Positions 50,001 through 59,835 of a DNA stretch of 64,000 nt are shown in pieces. Within the stretch, counting starts at the first letter, position 1. Every line of letters starts with the position of its first letter. The translations under genes and the position numbers were made by a program. The DNA comes from Mesaphorura yosii (lineage: Eukaryota > Arthropoda > Collembola > Poduromorpha > Tullbergiidae). The notes below the pieces were generated by a model, which did not search any database, was not told the origin of the DNA, and worked only from the letters and a program-made list of their open reading frames with translations. The stretch covers positions 62,001 through 126,000 of the forward strand of contig WIXG01000162.1 in NCBI GenBank assembly GCA_009869945.1, written 5' to 3'.

Positions 50001-53000
50001 ATAAATTGTTTCCAGAAAATTGTTCCAAGAGAATTGTTTCCAGTGCGTATCGGTAATATTTCTGTTGAGATTTACGGAGCCTCACGTTACCCCAGGCTAG
50101 TTATTTAAATGTTCTAATGTTCTATAAATAAGCACATTGAAGATGTGCTAATAGGATGACAGTCTTTCCAAATCTGCTGGGTCCAACTTTGGGCTTAGGT
50201 ACGTTAGTGTACTAAAAACAGAATTAAGATATCTTCTGAGCACTACTCTGCGCTGATGTAAAAGAACCCTTGACGCCTCGGATCTGGTCTTGTTCTTGGT
50301 AATGAAAGTAATGATTGGAATGTAAGGACTTAAAAGTGAATTTGCAAATATATGCCCGGAAGAGCTCTCCAGTTTCCAGTTAACGTTTCTTGCTTTGACC
50401 TCGTAGGTCTCTGTCATGTCTGTAATCTGATGCCAGAGATCACTCAGGTTCAGACACTTCAAAGGAAAATTCAAATTTAGTTTCATGCCATTTCAATTGT
50501 AGCACTAAAGATTTCGCCAATTACAGGCTGAAGGCTTCGAACAAATCATACGCATGTAATTATCGTTCAATGTTTAAGCAGTAAAGGGGCCTAAGATCTC
50601 ATCGTTGCTTCGTTTCGTTGTTCCCTTTATCCCATCCATACCATACAAATAGTACACAGATGTACACGGAGTTGGAACCTCCTTTGTCTGGCTTCTCCGT
50701 CTCATGTGTCATGTCGTTCACGTCGACGTTTCCACAGGCGAATTCGCATCGCAAATTCGCAATCCTCAAAATGCAGACGCAGACGGTCACACGGCACAGC
50801 TTTTAATGTTCCCGTCTCTCTTCACCGCCTGCCCATAATTTTATTATTGCGTTTTTCAGTCTACACACTCTTCATTCAGCATATGAGGCAGGATCGCATT
50901 TGGTATTTGGTTGTTTTACGACTTCTTTTAGAAATGAAAAGGGTTCGCAAAGCATTCAACAAAAACCATTGATGTTGTGCAAATATCTTCCTCCGCACAC
51001 TCACTCACATTCTCAGATCGGTTCGCCTGCCTGAGTCTACTGTGACCATGCCCGCGGAATGTGAGGCCAGGGCCATTTCTTATTTTAGGGACCACACATC
51101 GTGTGCATTTAGTTCAATCGTTGGTTCAGTTAAAATGTGTGATGACGAGTATGTAAAAATAAAATAAAGCCTTCGTCATCTCATCTCAGGCCAGGCTTCC
51201 TTTTTCTTCGTCGCAACATCGTGTCGTGTCGTTTTGGAAGGCATATTTTGTGGAAATGAAGCCTTAGCTGTTTGAATGCGATCGAATATCGCCTGTATTA
51301 TGTAAAATTTTATGCGTTGTACTTAAATTTAATGTGCATGCCTGTTTTCCTGTCCCACTTCTTCATGCCGATTAGGTCCACGATAATTCGATCATGATTT
51401 ATGCAGTCTGGGTTGACACTAGTAGCATAAACAGTACGAGAGAACTAATAGCGATAATGACAAACCAAAAGAAACTACTTCGTAAGCCCAAATGCTGATT
51501 TCTGATCTTTGTTTCTGAGCTTTTTTACCATTGCCTTCCCTTACATGTACAAAAATAAGTTCATGTCACGAATGCTTTGTTTGGAGCGTGGCTGCAGCTT
51601 TAGCGTCTTTTTCATTTCGAAGGGGAGAGATTACTAAGTCAAATGCTCCAAGACGCATCTTTTGTTCGTAGCATTTGGGAATCTGAATTTATCCCATTGC
51701 CCCTTCACATCTTCGCCTTATTCGTGTATCTGTGTAACGCATTAGTTCAAGTTAGACTTGTATTTCCAGAAATGAAAAATTATTCGAGTATTGCTCTAGT
51801 TTAAGATTAAGACAGAAACCCGTCAAGGCTGTAGCGAGCCTCGTGCATTGTGCAGTCAAGAGTCAAACGGTTGCGAGCATAATAGAGCATCAGAGTTAAT
51901 TTCGTCCAATCTCATGGAAGAAGTGAAGACTTTAAAAGTTTTCAGTGTAGATAAGTTTTAATAACTTGGATTTGATCTAACGCTGTTAGGTTTTAAAAAG
52001 AAAGTCCTTCAAGAAGTCCTTCCAGCAGCGTCTCACTTTCGAGGTTTCGACGCACAACTGACGAGTGGGAACTCTACTCCAAAGAGATGGACAAAAGCAT
52101 AAGTTGTCATGGTTTTATTGTGCGCCATGTACGCCTCTGTCTCTTAGCAGAGCACGAGCAAGACCACCTTTTGCAGCCCTCCTCTTCCATTTTCAAGGCA
52201 TTCTAAGTGCAGTTGGTGTTATTTACATGTAGACTTTTGCAGATCTTTCTGAGGACTCATTAAACCATAAAAGTGATTTGTGTTATTTGCGTGATTGGAT
52301 TGGACGGTGAGTAAAGTAAATAATTCGTTCCTTTTAGGCAATCCGTGTTCCGAAAATTTTGAGAGGAGAGACGCTCACATACACAGCCCATAAAAGAGCT
52401 TGCCAAATCACACGCTTTGACTCGTAGTCGTAGCTGCCATTTTTCATCATCCGACGCTTGTCAAGGGAAACGAGAAGGTGTAGGAGAAAGAGACGAGCCT
52501 CCTCAGCGCATCATTCGCATTATTACTTTCCAGTTGCAAATAGGACGCGAAAGAAAGTTCGTGACCGCAGCCGACGCCTTGTCCGCGTATTGTGTCGATT
52601 GTCTCGAATTACACCAACGGCCGCATATTGCGTTTCATTTGAGGTTCGCTTTCGCTCGCAAAAAATCGAATTAATTTCTCCTGCGTTCGATTTCCCTTTC
52701 TCTGATCTTGCTCGTGCGTTTCAGAAACGCGCTTTTAAAATAACTTAAATCACATTAACTTGGTGGCAGTAGGAGGGATATTAATCGAGTAACGCATTTG
52801 CGTAGTTGTTGACAAATAGCGCAAATACCAAATGGAGGATGTAAACCAATAAATTTTAATTAATTTCTACGCCAGTCACACAAGTAAACCAACAAAATGA
52901 GTTCTCAACGAAGTCGCCGGTCTCCTCGGAAGTCTCAATCACAACGAAGTCAGTCAAGTCAGCGAACTCAGCAAGACTCTGATTCTGGATTTGTGGACCC

Positions 53001-56000
53001 TGCACTTCAAACTGGTCGTACCATGAAGAAAGTTTGCAAAGAAAACTTCCTTGAGGCTTGGAAATATTGCCAGACTGGTAAACCCATTTTAAATACTTCT
53101 TATTTACGTCGGCATCGGGTAGCTGCGCTAAACGGCCGAATAATGCTGTGAATGGACAAAGGCGTCAATTACACCTATCATTCGCAAGGAGAAAACAGCA
53201 GCTTGAAACTAATTATTTTATAGATGATGAACGGCAAGCATTGAGAGTGCAGACAGAAGTAGTCATGCTGAAATTAGTCCGAAGCGAGCTCATGCTAACG
53301 GATCCAATGCTGATATTGGAGGACATGGGATTAAATGAACCTGCAGAAGACGACACTTCTGCTATTGATGCCGAATTGGATTCTTTCGAAAAGGCAAGCT
53401 TATTATGCTAATGTTCTATACTAGAAGATTTGGAGATTAATTAATTTAAAAGAGATCTCACTTCACGAAGGCCGTTGACGATAGACGCGAAAAGTTCATA
53501 AAAGGGTTGACACCCAGCAAGATGAAGAAGCATCAGGATTACGTGCAGATGTTGAACATAATCAACAAAAAATGCGAAGGTATGCCTGAAATACTTTCTC
53601 TATCGAGTCTTTTAGCCTGAACGCATGAACCGGAAAACGAATTGACTTTTCTTTTTATAGAGCTTGAACCTCATGCAACTACCAGCACAGGCTGCGGAGC
53701 AGTTGAAGGCGATGATACTTTGGAGATTTTAGAAGACGATGATGGCAATGTTAAAGAGTTGATTCCAATAAAAGATCCGATCTCCAAGAAAACGTTGGTG
53801 GACCCAGTTAGAAACAGTAAATGCTTGCATGTGTACGGAAAGGCTCAGATAACATCGCTTCTCTTGAAGAACAGGCAGATAAGGTAATCAACCAACACAA
53901 TCTGCCCCGCATTTCAACGATGCAGACCAACCAACTTTCACTATTCAATTTCACCCTCTGCCTTGTTTCTAATCAGATGCCCTCAAATGGGTTGCCCCAA
54001 TCGGGCGTTCATTAGAATTCAAGACCTGGTCGACGATCCTGAGTTGAAGGAGAAGGTTAGGCTGAAGGTAGCTGAGGTCCAGCGCAGAGAAGCGGAGGTA
54101 GAAAAAACCAGGAAGGAGAAAGGCAACAGTACAAATGATATGGAATAAGCATGATCCCTTTGTCGTCCGTGAATTATGATTTTGCGGCAAGTGGTATGAA
54201 TTCTAGAATTTATTAGGCTGTTTCTTTCCCGGCAGCGTTTCATTGGATAAGTAAGAAAATAAATTGAATTTCACTTACATCCGATGAGGATAGCCAATGT
54301 GAACGTGGTAATTGTGTCAACGGCATTCGCGAAGTCTGCCACTCCAACTCCAGTATTTGCTCCGAGTGTGTCCACAGAAATTTTAAATAAGTATGGCACG
54401 AAGACGTTGAGTATCTTGCCACAAGCCAGGAGGCCCAGGGCGAGCACTACGCGTTTGCGTATGTCCCAATTATCCTATAATTTGGGATTAGAATAGAAAT
54501 AGAAAAGGCACATTCCTGCTTAATTAAATAATGACGACGAATGTGGAGGTACTTACTTTAGGCCAAATATATTTAAGCATAGCTTTGAACACTTTGCTTG
54601 CTGAGACTTCGGATGAACTGCTTTTAAGTCCATTGCGTGCGAGGTTGGAAACTCCAGGATGGAAGCAAAGTCTGATTGGTTGAAATACTCGACCCTTTCA
54701 CAAATATAAGAATATGTTTCAAATTAGCTTTACACTGAACTAGAAACTAAATATCTTCGAGGTTTGCTTCGATTTCATAGTTTTTCATGAACACAATGCA
54801 ATGTTTCAAGTACTCCAAGGCCAGTCCACAAGCTTGATTCTTTTCGCACGAAAGTGTTTGTAAGTTAAAAATAGATTCTTCATACGATCGAATTTCCACT
54901 CTAATCAATTCCCGAACAATTTTCTTAAATGATGAACTGTTGGTCGTAATCTGGAAGTCAAATGCTTTGATCTGTTCTGGATTCCACAAAACTAGTTGTA
55001 CCAGTAAGCTTAAGTTCCAAGAAAGGTCATTTTGAAGAATGTGCAGCTCAGTTCGTAAATTGTGCTTTTTAATTATATTCATTTTTCTCAAGTCTTTAGA
55101 CAAAGGTAGCAGTTGTGGATTTCTAGTAACAAGGTCTGTGAAGTCTAAGGGCACAAAATCAAATGGATTTGCTGTGCCAGGTGGTGGAATAAAACCGTAT
55201 TCTGTCCATAGTTTGAAGTGTGGGTGGTTTCCGTAGCTGATGAATATTTCTTCGCCTGTATGAATCTCTCTGTTTGACTTAATCGTGTATGCTCTGTGCT
55301 CTTCGCTGAATGACACCTTTGTATTGGGCACAGGTGAGTGGTTAAATAAGTCAAGAAATGGTGCCAGCGCCATTCCACCTTCACTTTCCAGGAATACAGA
55401 CCGTGTGTTCACTACAAACCAGCAGTATTTAAATGATTCAAAATTACAAACTTCATCTTTTGCTTTTCTTGTGCTTGTGCGTGTGTCTTTGGCGTAAAAG
55501 AAAGCGAATGCTGATTGGATGGCTTTCATTTGCTTGTCGATCATAGTTTTGTAGATTGTTGGCAATAGTTGAAGCTCTTGCTCACTTAAGTAGGCTGGAA
55601 GTTCACGAAAGCTCGACGGTAATGTTTTGATGTACTCAAAGATTGGGGAATCTTTCCCTTTGCCGATTTCTTCGTAAAGATACAGTGCGTACTTATCATG
55701 GAGGGTAATTTCGTCGCGAATGCTTTGAATTTCTTCAGGAGAGTACCTGGATGCAGTTATTAAGCACAGCTCATGTAATTCAAGCAGTTTCTCTTCGGAA
55801 CTTATGGTATTCTTTCTCCTACTTGATGAAGCCATGATTCCTCGATAACGGACTTCGTCATTATTTACAGCAGCCAGAAAAACTGCAGGAGTTACTCGAG
55901 GACTCTTAACGAAAAGCTGTCCGCTTGGTCCAGGCTCGAACGTGTGAGATTTTCTTTTAAGCCATTTTAGTAAAGCAATCATATCTGAATCCGCTTCGAG

Positions 56001-56836
56001 TTGTTGAATGGTCCCTGATTGTTGTAAGCTCCTGCGGGAGCGAATTCTTTGCGTCCTTCCCATTTTGTACTTTTGTTAATTCGCCCACATTTGGTCCCTC
56101 TCCAACAACTTTTAGCTTCTCTTAGGCTCCGCTTCTGTCTCAAATGCGAATTTGGAATTACATCTTCTATCACCTTTGCTTTGGGTTGACGCGACGGATG
56201 TTGTATACATGGATGGATGGATGCAAGTCTACTTCTATACAGCACAGCACCAGTCAATGATTTGATCACTCGATAGTAAATGTCTAAAATAATGAGAAAA
56301 GTTCTGTTCAGTGAACATCCCTAGTGCACTTAAAATCATGGCATTATTGTAGAAATCATTCAATTTAAATTGAATTTGGCTTGGAGAAATTGATTTGCTT
56401 TGCGATTGGTGTGGTTTGATTGGCACTGGCTTGACTTGGTCTCTATTTGATCATCTCATTCTGGTTACACTAAATAGTAAAGGTACATGAGAAAACTAAC
56501 CTGCAATATTTTTAAATTCCTGTTCAAGTACGAAAAACTTCGATTTCCAAGCCCATTTCGAGTTGGAGGCACAGCATTTCTTATCGACGGTGATAGATAG
56601 AAGGATCTGAAACTACTAGTGTTGATTTTACTACACAGCCTACATCCTAATTGACTAGTGGCACTGCTTAAGGGTTTCCTGCATATATTTTGGTGCAAAC
56701 TACACGAAGATTTTGGTAAAGTTAGTCTCACTAAATTAACATGAAGGCTACACGAGTACTTTCGTGAGAATATGGGTGAACTCTTGCGACCGGTACTATT
56801 AAGAGCTGAGCTTAAGGAAAGCATCAGCATCCTCAT
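47011..56836 (-). CDS. ABCB7: ABCB7/Atm1-type mitochondrial ABC half-transporter
   Basis: Eleven minus-strand exons, 56836-56501, 54694-54557, 54474-54279, 49756-49590, 48831-48730, 48634-48283, 48216-48059, 47997-47831, 47767-47638, 47569-47294 and 47211-47011, join in phase to 740 residues (human 752). ABCB7 sits in the inner mitochondrial membrane and exports a glutathione-linked sulfur compound used in cytosolic Fe-S assembly. Exon 1 encodes 112 residues with no Asp or Glu and many Arg and Ser, as expected for a mitochondrial presequence. Exon 2 has no in-frame start upstream and needs such an exon. The membrane domain has SRQTGALSK and [14 protein letters not shown]. The ATPase has Walker A GGSGSGKST (split by intron 8), LSGGEKQR at about 638, Walker B ILVFDEA at about 658 and the switch His near 694. 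It ends soon after the H-loop, without the Cys-bearing tail of human ABCB7. Introns 1 and 3 host SETD4 and NSMCE2. Confidence 0.93.
49988..50043. repeat. degenerate tandem repeat built on TTGTTTCCAG
   Basis: Four successive variants of TTGTT(T)CCA(A/G) occur at roughly 14-18 base spacing. A related cluster (TAAATTGTTTCCAGAT and AATTGTTTGTGG) lies at about 41161-41235. Confidence 0.6.
50124..50153 (-). repeat. dispersed 30-base repeat, copy 2 (inverted)
   Basis: Reverse complement of 46529-46558 with one mismatch. It lies inside ABCB7 intron 3, so the two copies flank the downstream exons of ABCB7. Confidence 0.8.
52897..54148 (+). CDS. NSMCE2: NSMCE2/MMS21, SP-RING SUMO E3 ligase of the SMC5/6 complex
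   Basis: Five plus-strand exons, 52897-53077, 53224-53393, 53453-53579, 53661-53883 and 53977-54148, give 290 residues (human 247). NSMCE2 binds the SMC5 arm and attaches SUMO to repair and cohesion proteins. After a Ser/Arg/Gln-rich start and a helical N-terminal half comes the SP-RING at about 190-255. Its zinc ligands are present: Cys and His in KCLHVYG, and the two Cys of CPQMGC. The motif that usually opens the domain, C-P-I-T, reads D-P-I-S here; that Cys is not a zinc ligand in this family. A charged KR/E-rich tail ends the protein. Intron 2 begins with GC (AAG then GCAAGC) instead of GT, the only reading that keeps the frame. The whole gene lies in ABCB7 intron 3 on the opposite strand. 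Confidence 0.88.
54258..54263 (+). terminator. polyadenylation signal, NSMCE2
   Basis: A plus-strand AATAAA lies 110 bases after the NSMCE2 stop and 15 bases before ABCB7 exon 3 (54279-54474, minus strand). Cleavage 10-30 bases downstream would put the NSMCE2 3' end at, or just inside, an ABCB7 coding exon. Confidence 0.6.
54747..56063 (-). CDS. SETD4: SETD4-like SET-domain lysine methyltransferase, intronless
   Basis: A single uninterrupted minus-strand frame of 438 residues (human SETD4 about 440). SETD4 is a lysine methyltransferase of the SETD3/SETD4/RuBisCO-methyltransferase type, linked to histone methylation and cell quiescence. The N-terminus [12 protein letters not shown] matches the human GRTSRIRRRK start. 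The SET domain has CLITAS, then [10 protein letters not shown], the SAM-binding [13 protein letters not shown] with the NHS motif, [10 protein letters not shown] with the catalytic-region Tyr, and EYGFI. A Rubisco-substrate-binding-like helical region follows. Vertebrate SETD4 genes have several introns, so the intronless state suggests retrocopying or intron loss, but no frameshift or stop is present. It lies in ABCB7 intron 1 on the same strand, and its stop is only 52 bases before ABCB7 exon 2. Confidence 0.88.
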   Translation of the reverse strand: MGRTQRIRSRRSLQQSGTIQQLEADSDMIALLKWLKRKSHTFEPGPSGQLFVKSPRVTPAVFLAAVNNDEVRYRGIMASSSRRKNTISSEEKLLELHELCLITASRYSPEEIQSIRDEITLHDKYALYLYEEIGKGKDSPIFEYIKTLPSSFRELPAYLSEQELQLLPTIYKTMIDKQMKAIQSAFAFFYAKDTRTSTRKAKDEVCNFESFKYCWFVVNTRSVFLESEGGMALAPFLDLFNHSPVPNTKVSFSEEHRAYTIKSNREIHTGEEIFISYGNHPHFKLWTEYGFIPPPGTANPFDFVPLDFTDLVTRNPQLLPLSKDLRKMNIIKKHNLRTELHILQNDLSWNLSLLVQLVLWNPEQIKAFDFQITTNSSSFKKIVRELIRVEIRSYEESIFNLQTLSCEKNQACGLALEYLKHCIVFMKNYEIEANLEDI

Positions 56837-57353
56837 GCTTTACATTTCCTAAAGTGGCTAGCGCACTATGTAAAAAGTATAACAGAACAATCTCGGAAAG
56901 CTCAACTGATCACGATTAAGATGATCTTCAAGTGTTCATGTCTTTAAAACTGGTGCCACGTACTCCAGACACGAAGCACGTGAAACAGAACAACAAAAAC
57001 AGATGTGAGTTGTGTCTCCTTGCCCTTGTTTGTTTCATTCATTTGTGCTTGTGGAATTACACCGGAAGCAGCTCAGACCTAACACTTGCACTTTCTTTCT
57101 ACGTCTCTACGCACGGCAGTCTTCGACCGTGGTTACGTGGTCTCGACAAGTCCAGAAATCAGACGGCAGGTACGGTGACGGATAGCTGGTACGGATAACC
57201 TATTGTGTATTTCGTATATTCTTCGTTGCCAGAAATTATGGTTCCGGTATCACAGTTGACGCCGGCGAGTGACAGAGCGAACCAAGCCTGGGAGAATGGT
57301 GAGTAAACTCGCTGAATGCAGGCACAATTGACACTTCTGTCAACTAATAGCAC
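56837..57353. promoter_or_regulatory. head-to-head promoter region between ABCB7 and UPRT
   Basis: The two start codons face away from each other across 517 bases, so this must contain both promoters and leaders. Near UPRT a GGTGAGT donor (gt at 57299) and a TAATAG acceptor (ending at 57350) suggest a 52-base leader intron. An upstream ATG at 57237 would read out of frame with UPRT after that splice. No coding gene is seen inside. Confidence 0.6.
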
Positions 57354-58683
57354 ATGGCCGAAATTGACATGATTTTGACAGAAATAGCACCAGCATCATC
57401 TCGATCCAGCAGCCCCACGTCAATGCCATCGTCCGCCAACGACGTTGTCTGCGAAAACGGACCAATACCATTTCGTGAGCGGAGTACAAGTGGTGGAAGC
57501 TGTAATTATCCGATCTCGGAGAGTAATCCAAACAGCCCGTTGCCAACCGATGGCTTTGGCATGATTGCTCCCGCGAACCTTATCACCTACCAGATGAGAG
57601 AAAATGAATTTGGAAGCAGCTTTAAGATTTTGAGAATAACTGACCAAGTCAAAGAGCTGCAAACAGTCATTCGGGATAGGTGAGAGAATTTTAAAAGGCA
57701 CAAGTTAAACAAAAGCAACGCTGTTCGTATTGTTTCATGCCCAAAAGGAATACTCCAAGGAACAAGTTCAAATTCTCTGCGGATCGTTTGGTTAGTTACT
57801 TAATTTGAATGCGAGCCGACCACGCGAGTCGCTTTGATATACGATCACAAAGTTCTGAGTCTGAAAAAAGTCTGACGCATTTCTAGATTCGCTTGGTGAT
57901 CGAGGAAACTCTTGACGAATTGCCGTTCACGGATTGCGACGTTGTAACTCCAACAGGAGCCACATATCATGTAATGCTTGATTCTTAATTTCTCACAATC
58001 CATGCATGCACTTCGATTCTAGATGTTTTTGCAATTTGAAGGGACTCAAATTCATGAAAGGTAATTGCGGAGTATCCATTGTCAGAAGTGGGGAAGCAAT
58101 GGAGCAAGGTTAGTATTTAGATAACCCTAGCACAACCCGAATCGTTGAAAGTTTTAACTAAAGCATGATGTTCAACTTCAGGCCTCCGAGACTGCTGTCG
58201 TTCGATAAGAATCGGGAAAATTTTGGTGGAGCGGAACTCTGAGAACGAAACGCGTGTTGTTTACGCACGGTTTCCTGAAGACATTTCCAATCGGAAAGTC
58301 GTTCTCATGTATCCAATCATGTCGTCCGGGAATACCACTGTGAAAGCTGTCAATGTGCTTAAGGAGCATCAAGTCTTGGAGGATAATATTCTTCTCGCCA
58401 ACTTATTTTGCACACCGCATGCTGTTCGTTCTGTGCTGCAAAATTTTCCGAATGTAAGCAAGGCTGACGTTGATTAATTAATTTTGTCTCTGTTTTGTGT
58501 GTGTTCATTGCTACTTGTATCTATGCATTTTGCAGATGAAAATTGTGACTTCCGAAGTTCATCCGGTAAAGTAAAACTTAATCTTTGGTTTTATACAACT
58601 TTGTATTATTCAATGCTATTCAAATGTCTTATGTGTAGATCGCTCCAAACCATTTTGGAACTCGGTACTTTGGCACTGACTAG
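57354..58683 (+). CDS. UPRT: UPRT, uracil phosphoribosyltransferase homologue
   Basis: Seven plus-strand exons, 57354-57679, 57748-57790, 57887-57970, 58042-58108, 58182-58453, 58536-58565 and 58639-58683, give 288 residues (human 309). Exons of 43, 30 and 45 bases are strikingly small, but every junction keeps phase. The family converts uracil and PRPP to UMP in pyrimidine salvage. The first about 75 residues are a Ser/Pro-rich leader. Then come [42 protein letters not shown] and YPIMSSGNTTVKAV, the PRPP-binding region, ending VHPIAPNHFGTRYFGTD as in other animal UPRT proteins. The bacterial PRPP motif D-P-M-L-A-T-G-G is replaced by Y-P-I-M-S-S-G-N, as in animals generally, so uracil activity cannot be assumed. 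It is head-to-head with ABCB7. Confidence 0.95.
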
Positions 58684-59835
58684 TCAGATCTGAAATCTCC
58701 ACCAAATTGCACAGTATGACTATATACACTCTGAGCTTTTCATGAAAGAGCTGCGAAGTAAAAAAAAAGTAAACGGTGGAATTGATACAAGTAAAGACTG
58801 GAGAAAATTCGTGTTCCTTGCGTTCAAGTCACAACAAAATAAATTACATTCGCAATTCTTTGCATACTTTATGATTCAAGACTGTTTTGACTCTTTTCAC
58901 GAACTTATGGCTTCTGAGTACAATGTGCTATTTCATTATTGAATTGAATTTAAATGTGCCTGTCCTTTTCAGAATTGAAGAATGCTTCAAGTTCTTGAAA
59001 TATTTTATTGTTTTATTACACACTTAATGGGACTTATTAAACTTAAGCTGTATGGACGTTACAACATTTGGTGTTAATAGAGCTTGGGAGAGACCTCTCA
59101 TCTGAAATCTCATGCCGATACCAAATTCAAAGTCCTAACAATCACTCGCTACTAATTAAGAACTTTGTTATTGTTATTTGCTATTGCGGTAATAAAATTG
59201 CTGAATGATTTCACAATCTTGTGCTCGTGCAATTGTAAGTGCCTTTATGCATTTCTAGCCAACTATACTTTGCATTGCACTGGAAAGAATAAATAAAACG
59301 AATAATTTTTCGATGCACTTAACAGGCAGTATTTTGCATTGCTCGAAAACGAACTTACAGTAAAAATGTGTTTGTTGCATTATCAACTTAATAATACACA
59401 GTGAAGAGCGACCTCACTATACCGTCAGACTTCTGACATGACATGACTGGGAATATCATCAATTAAAGTAAAAGGTACCAATTAAATCGCCAATTCAGTG
59501 ACAGTAATTTGCAAGGAACTTGTGAGCAAGGCAATGGGCGAGAATAAGTTCAATTGACGAATAAGCTATGCAACATTTCCGGGTTTCTGTTCTAGGCTAC
59601 TCATTTCTTTTGCTATTTTTGCAATCTTAGCCATAATATAGATAATTCAAGTTTGTACGAAAGTTCCTTACATAATTCTTAGACTTGATTAACGACTTGG
59701 ATTTTAGATAAATGAGGTCGGCGTAACTTATTCAAACAAAGCAGATTTCATGCGGAAATTTTGTTTTCTTGATTCAATCTTGTTGCAATTCATGATCTTT
59801 GCTCCGTAGACGTGGAACAACCTTCGCGAACTCAA
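58684..59835. other. convergent spacer between UPRT and SH3BGR
   Basis: A spacer of 1.15 kb between two genes that end towards each other. It holds the UPRT 3' untranslated region (AATAAA at 58838-58843) and that of SH3BGR. A short frame at 58742-58942 has no recognisable content. No other gene is seen. Confidence 0.65.
58838..58843 (+). terminator. polyadenylation signal, UPRT
   Basis: Plus-strand AATAAA about 155 bases after the UPRT stop. Confidence 0.5.

Larger units (their letters stand above)
49757..52896. other. ABCB7 intron 3, part left of NSMCE2
   Basis: About 3.1 kb of the 4.5 kb third intron (49757-54278). It contains a copy of the 30-base dispersed repeat, a degenerate TTGTTTCCAG-type repeat and, at the right, the probable NSMCE2 promoter and leader. 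A 112-codon minus-strand frame at 50148-50486 has no recognisable domain. A GGTGAGT donor-like site on the plus strand near 52309 could mark a 5' untranslated exon of NSMCE2, but this is weak. Confidence 0.6.

Noticed and set aside
50148-50486. 112-codon minus-strand ORF inside ABCB7 intron 3
   Set aside because: Somewhat protein-like, but no domain is recognised. It could be a decayed element fragment; not enough to call a gene.
55979-56269. 96-codon ORF overlapping the SETD4 start
   Set aside because: It is out of frame with SETD4, whose own N-terminus matches the family; no domain.
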